Source of the DNA: Clostridiales bacterium
Lineage (GTDB): Bacteria > Bacillota > Clostridia > Christensenellales > Christensenellaceae
Direction: 5' to 3'
DNA: 6,219 nucleotides
NCBI GenBank assembly: GCA_003343685.1
Contig: QAKS01000012.1
Span: 1-6,219, forward strand
In this document: positions 5,313-6,219 of the stretch, piece by piece
Layout of the letters: each line of letters begins with the position of its first letter
Position numbering within the stretch: position 1 is the first letter of the stretch
The notes under the pieces: generated by a model
Seen by the model: only the letters and a program-made list of their open reading frames with translations
Told to the model about the DNA's origin: nothing
Databases searched by the model: none
Program-made: the position numbers and the translations under genes

Positions 5313-6053
5313 ATGTTTGATCCGAACGATGGGTTTCTCTACGTCATTGTGGCAATTGTCATTGCCTTTGTCGTAGCCGAATCCATTTTCTTTCTGGTAA
5401 AGGCTTGGAAGCGCGGCAAGGCCATCGGAATGAGCACCGCCGTCTTGAAGCACACCGCATTTTCCAGCGGTATTTTCACCGTAGCTCCGGCGATTGCCAT
5501 TTTGCTTGGGGTGATTGCCCTGTCCAAAGCGCTGGGGTTTCCCCTTCCTTGGCTCCGCCTGTCTGTCATCGGCGCCCTGACCTATGAAACCACTGCGGCT
5601 GCAACCGCTGCCAATGCCCAAGGTGTCGGTCTGGGCTCTCTGATCACAGACCCTCAGGTCTATGCGGCCATTGTATGGGTGATGACGCTCGGGATCATGC
5701 TTTCCATTATACTGGTTCCCATTCTGGGCAAGCGCATTGAAAACGGCGTTATGAAGCTGAAAACGAAAGACAAACAGTGGGGAGAGATTGTTATGACCTC
5801 CCTGTTTCTCGGCATGATTTCGGCCTTTCTCGGCCTCGTCTTTGCCGAGGTCAGCACAGGGCTTGTAGGGTGGATTCCCGTGTTCGTCATGATCGCATCG
5901 GCCATCGTCATGATAATTTGCGGACTGCTGATGAAAAAATTCAAGTGGAAATGGATGAACGACTACGCCCTCCCCATCAGTATGCTGGCGGGCATGGCTC
6001 TCTCCATACCGATTTCCAATCTGATTACTTCAATAGCAGGAGGTGGAATGTAA
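5313..6053 (+). CDS. DUF5058-like integral membrane protein
   Basis: This 246-residue polytopic membrane protein resembles the DUF5058 family of Firmicutes, recognised from the N-terminal helix plus FFLVKAWKRGKAIGM and the block PLPWLRLSVIGALTYE (77-92). About six membrane segments are visible: roughly 8-29, 52-72, 116-138, 160-179, 184-207 and 218-238. A basic loop KAWKRGK (30-36) follows the first and a charged loop (139-158) follows the third. The re-entrant-looking, Ala/Thr/Gly-rich stretch 86-110 could line a substrate path; this is inference. I chose ATG 5313, 10 bp after AGGAGG (5297-5302). The in-frame ATG at 5304 is only 1 bp from that site, which is too close. The next gene starts on the last base of the stop codon, implying translational coupling and a shared complex. 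No function is established for the family; a transporter is plausible. Confidence 0.85.
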   Translation: MFDPNDGFLYVIVAIVIAFVVAESIFFLVKAWKRGKAIGMSTAVLKHTAFSSGIFTVAPAIAILLGVIALSKALGFPLPWLRLSVIGALTYETTAAATAANAQGVGLGSLITDPQVYAAIVWVMTLGIMLSIILVPILGKRIENGVMKLKTKDKQWGEIVMTSLFLGMISAFLGLVFAEVSTGLVGWIPVFVMIASAIVMIICGLLMKKFKWKWMNDYALPISMLAGMALSIPISNLITSIAGGGM

Positions 6054-6219
6054 TGAAAACGAATGCCAAAGAAAGAACGTATCGGGACGAAATGCACACT
6101 ATAGGCCGGATCTGGACCGTTCTCGCCATTGTCATGCTGACGCTCGTCCCTATCGTAATCTGCATCTATTACAGCGCATGGCCTGAGCTTTCTTCCGTGA
6201 TGAAGGGGCTTATGGGGGT
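6053..6219 (+). CDS. Membrane protein, partner of the DUF5058-like protein (5' part only)
   Basis: The first 55 codons of a gene cut by the window end. The N-terminus is a charged stretch (MKTNAKERTYRDEMHT) followed by one hydrophobic segment at about residues 20-40 (IWTVLAIVMLTLVPIVICIY), then SAWPELSSVMKGLMG. It is therefore a membrane protein with a likely cytoplasmic N-terminus. The ATG at 6053 shares one base with the upstream stop (TAATG), and its ribosome binding site AGGAGG (6038-6043) lies inside the upstream gene, so expression should be coupled. I do not recognise the family from this fragment. Being in a tight two-gene unit suggests the two proteins work as one membrane complex. 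Confidence 0.8.
   Translation, partial: MKTNAKERTYRDEMHTIGRIWTVLAIVMLTLVPIVICIYYSAWPELSSVMKGLMG

Noticed and set aside
5169..5621. The reading frame of the ApgM-like gene stays open about 450 bases upstream of ATG 5168, which would give a 555-residue protein
   Set aside because: The extra part is low in family-like sequence, overlaps the well-supported membrane protein gene on the other strand, and includes the divergent promoters. The start at 5168 has a good ribosome binding site and begins exactly at the family's conserved N-terminus.
1..6219. CRISPR arrays, tRNA or rRNA genes, insertion sequences, prophage or toxin-antitoxin genes
   Set aside because: No array of regularly spaced repeats, no tRNA-like cloverleaf, no transposase or integrase motifs and no terminal inverted repeats were seen.

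Overview
The window looks like chromosomal DNA of a low-to-moderate GC Firmicute, most likely a member of the Clostridia. The reasons are strong AGGAGG ribosome binding sites, sigma-A type promoters, a glycine T-box in front of a class II alpha2-type glycyl-tRNA synthetase, a SorC-family regulator, a very cysteine-rich small protein of the 'chorion class high-cysteine' kind, and a DUF5058-type membrane protein. No species is named because nothing in the sequence fixes it.

Layout. (1) Positions 1-137, minus: the first 45 codons of a thiamine-diphosphate-dependent 2-oxoacid/acetoin dehydrogenase E1 alpha subunit. (2) Positions 138-453: a 316-bp divergent control region with a promoter for each direction. 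It carries two matching 24-bp elements, one just downstream of each predicted transcription start. (3) Positions 454-1917, plus: a SorC-family regulator, then a small predicted lipoprotein of unknown function in the same operon, ending at a strong hairpin. (4) Positions 1982-2203, minus: a 73-residue protein with 14 cysteines and an internal duplication, converging on the same hairpin. (5) Positions 2280-3910, plus: promoter, compact T-box leader, glycyl-tRNA synthetase and terminator. (6) Positions 3954-5168, minus: an ApgM-like alkaline-phosphatase-superfamily enzyme, annotated as cofactor-independent phosphoglycerate mutase or proposed homoserine kinase. (7) Positions 5313-6219, plus: a DUF5058-like membrane protein overlapping by one base with a second membrane protein cut by the window end.

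The dehydrogenase, its divergent regulator and the lipoprotein probably form one regulatory unit, with the regulator acting on both promoters through the repeated element. The glycyl-tRNA synthetase gene is set by uncharged tRNA-Gly through its T-box. The two-gene membrane unit at the right end is probably a transporter or membrane complex, but its function is not known from sequence. Most of the window is ordinary housekeeping and accessory metabolism. The items most worth a second look are the paired operator-like elements, the unusually short stem I of the T-box, the cysteine-rich duplicated mini-protein and the membrane gene pair.
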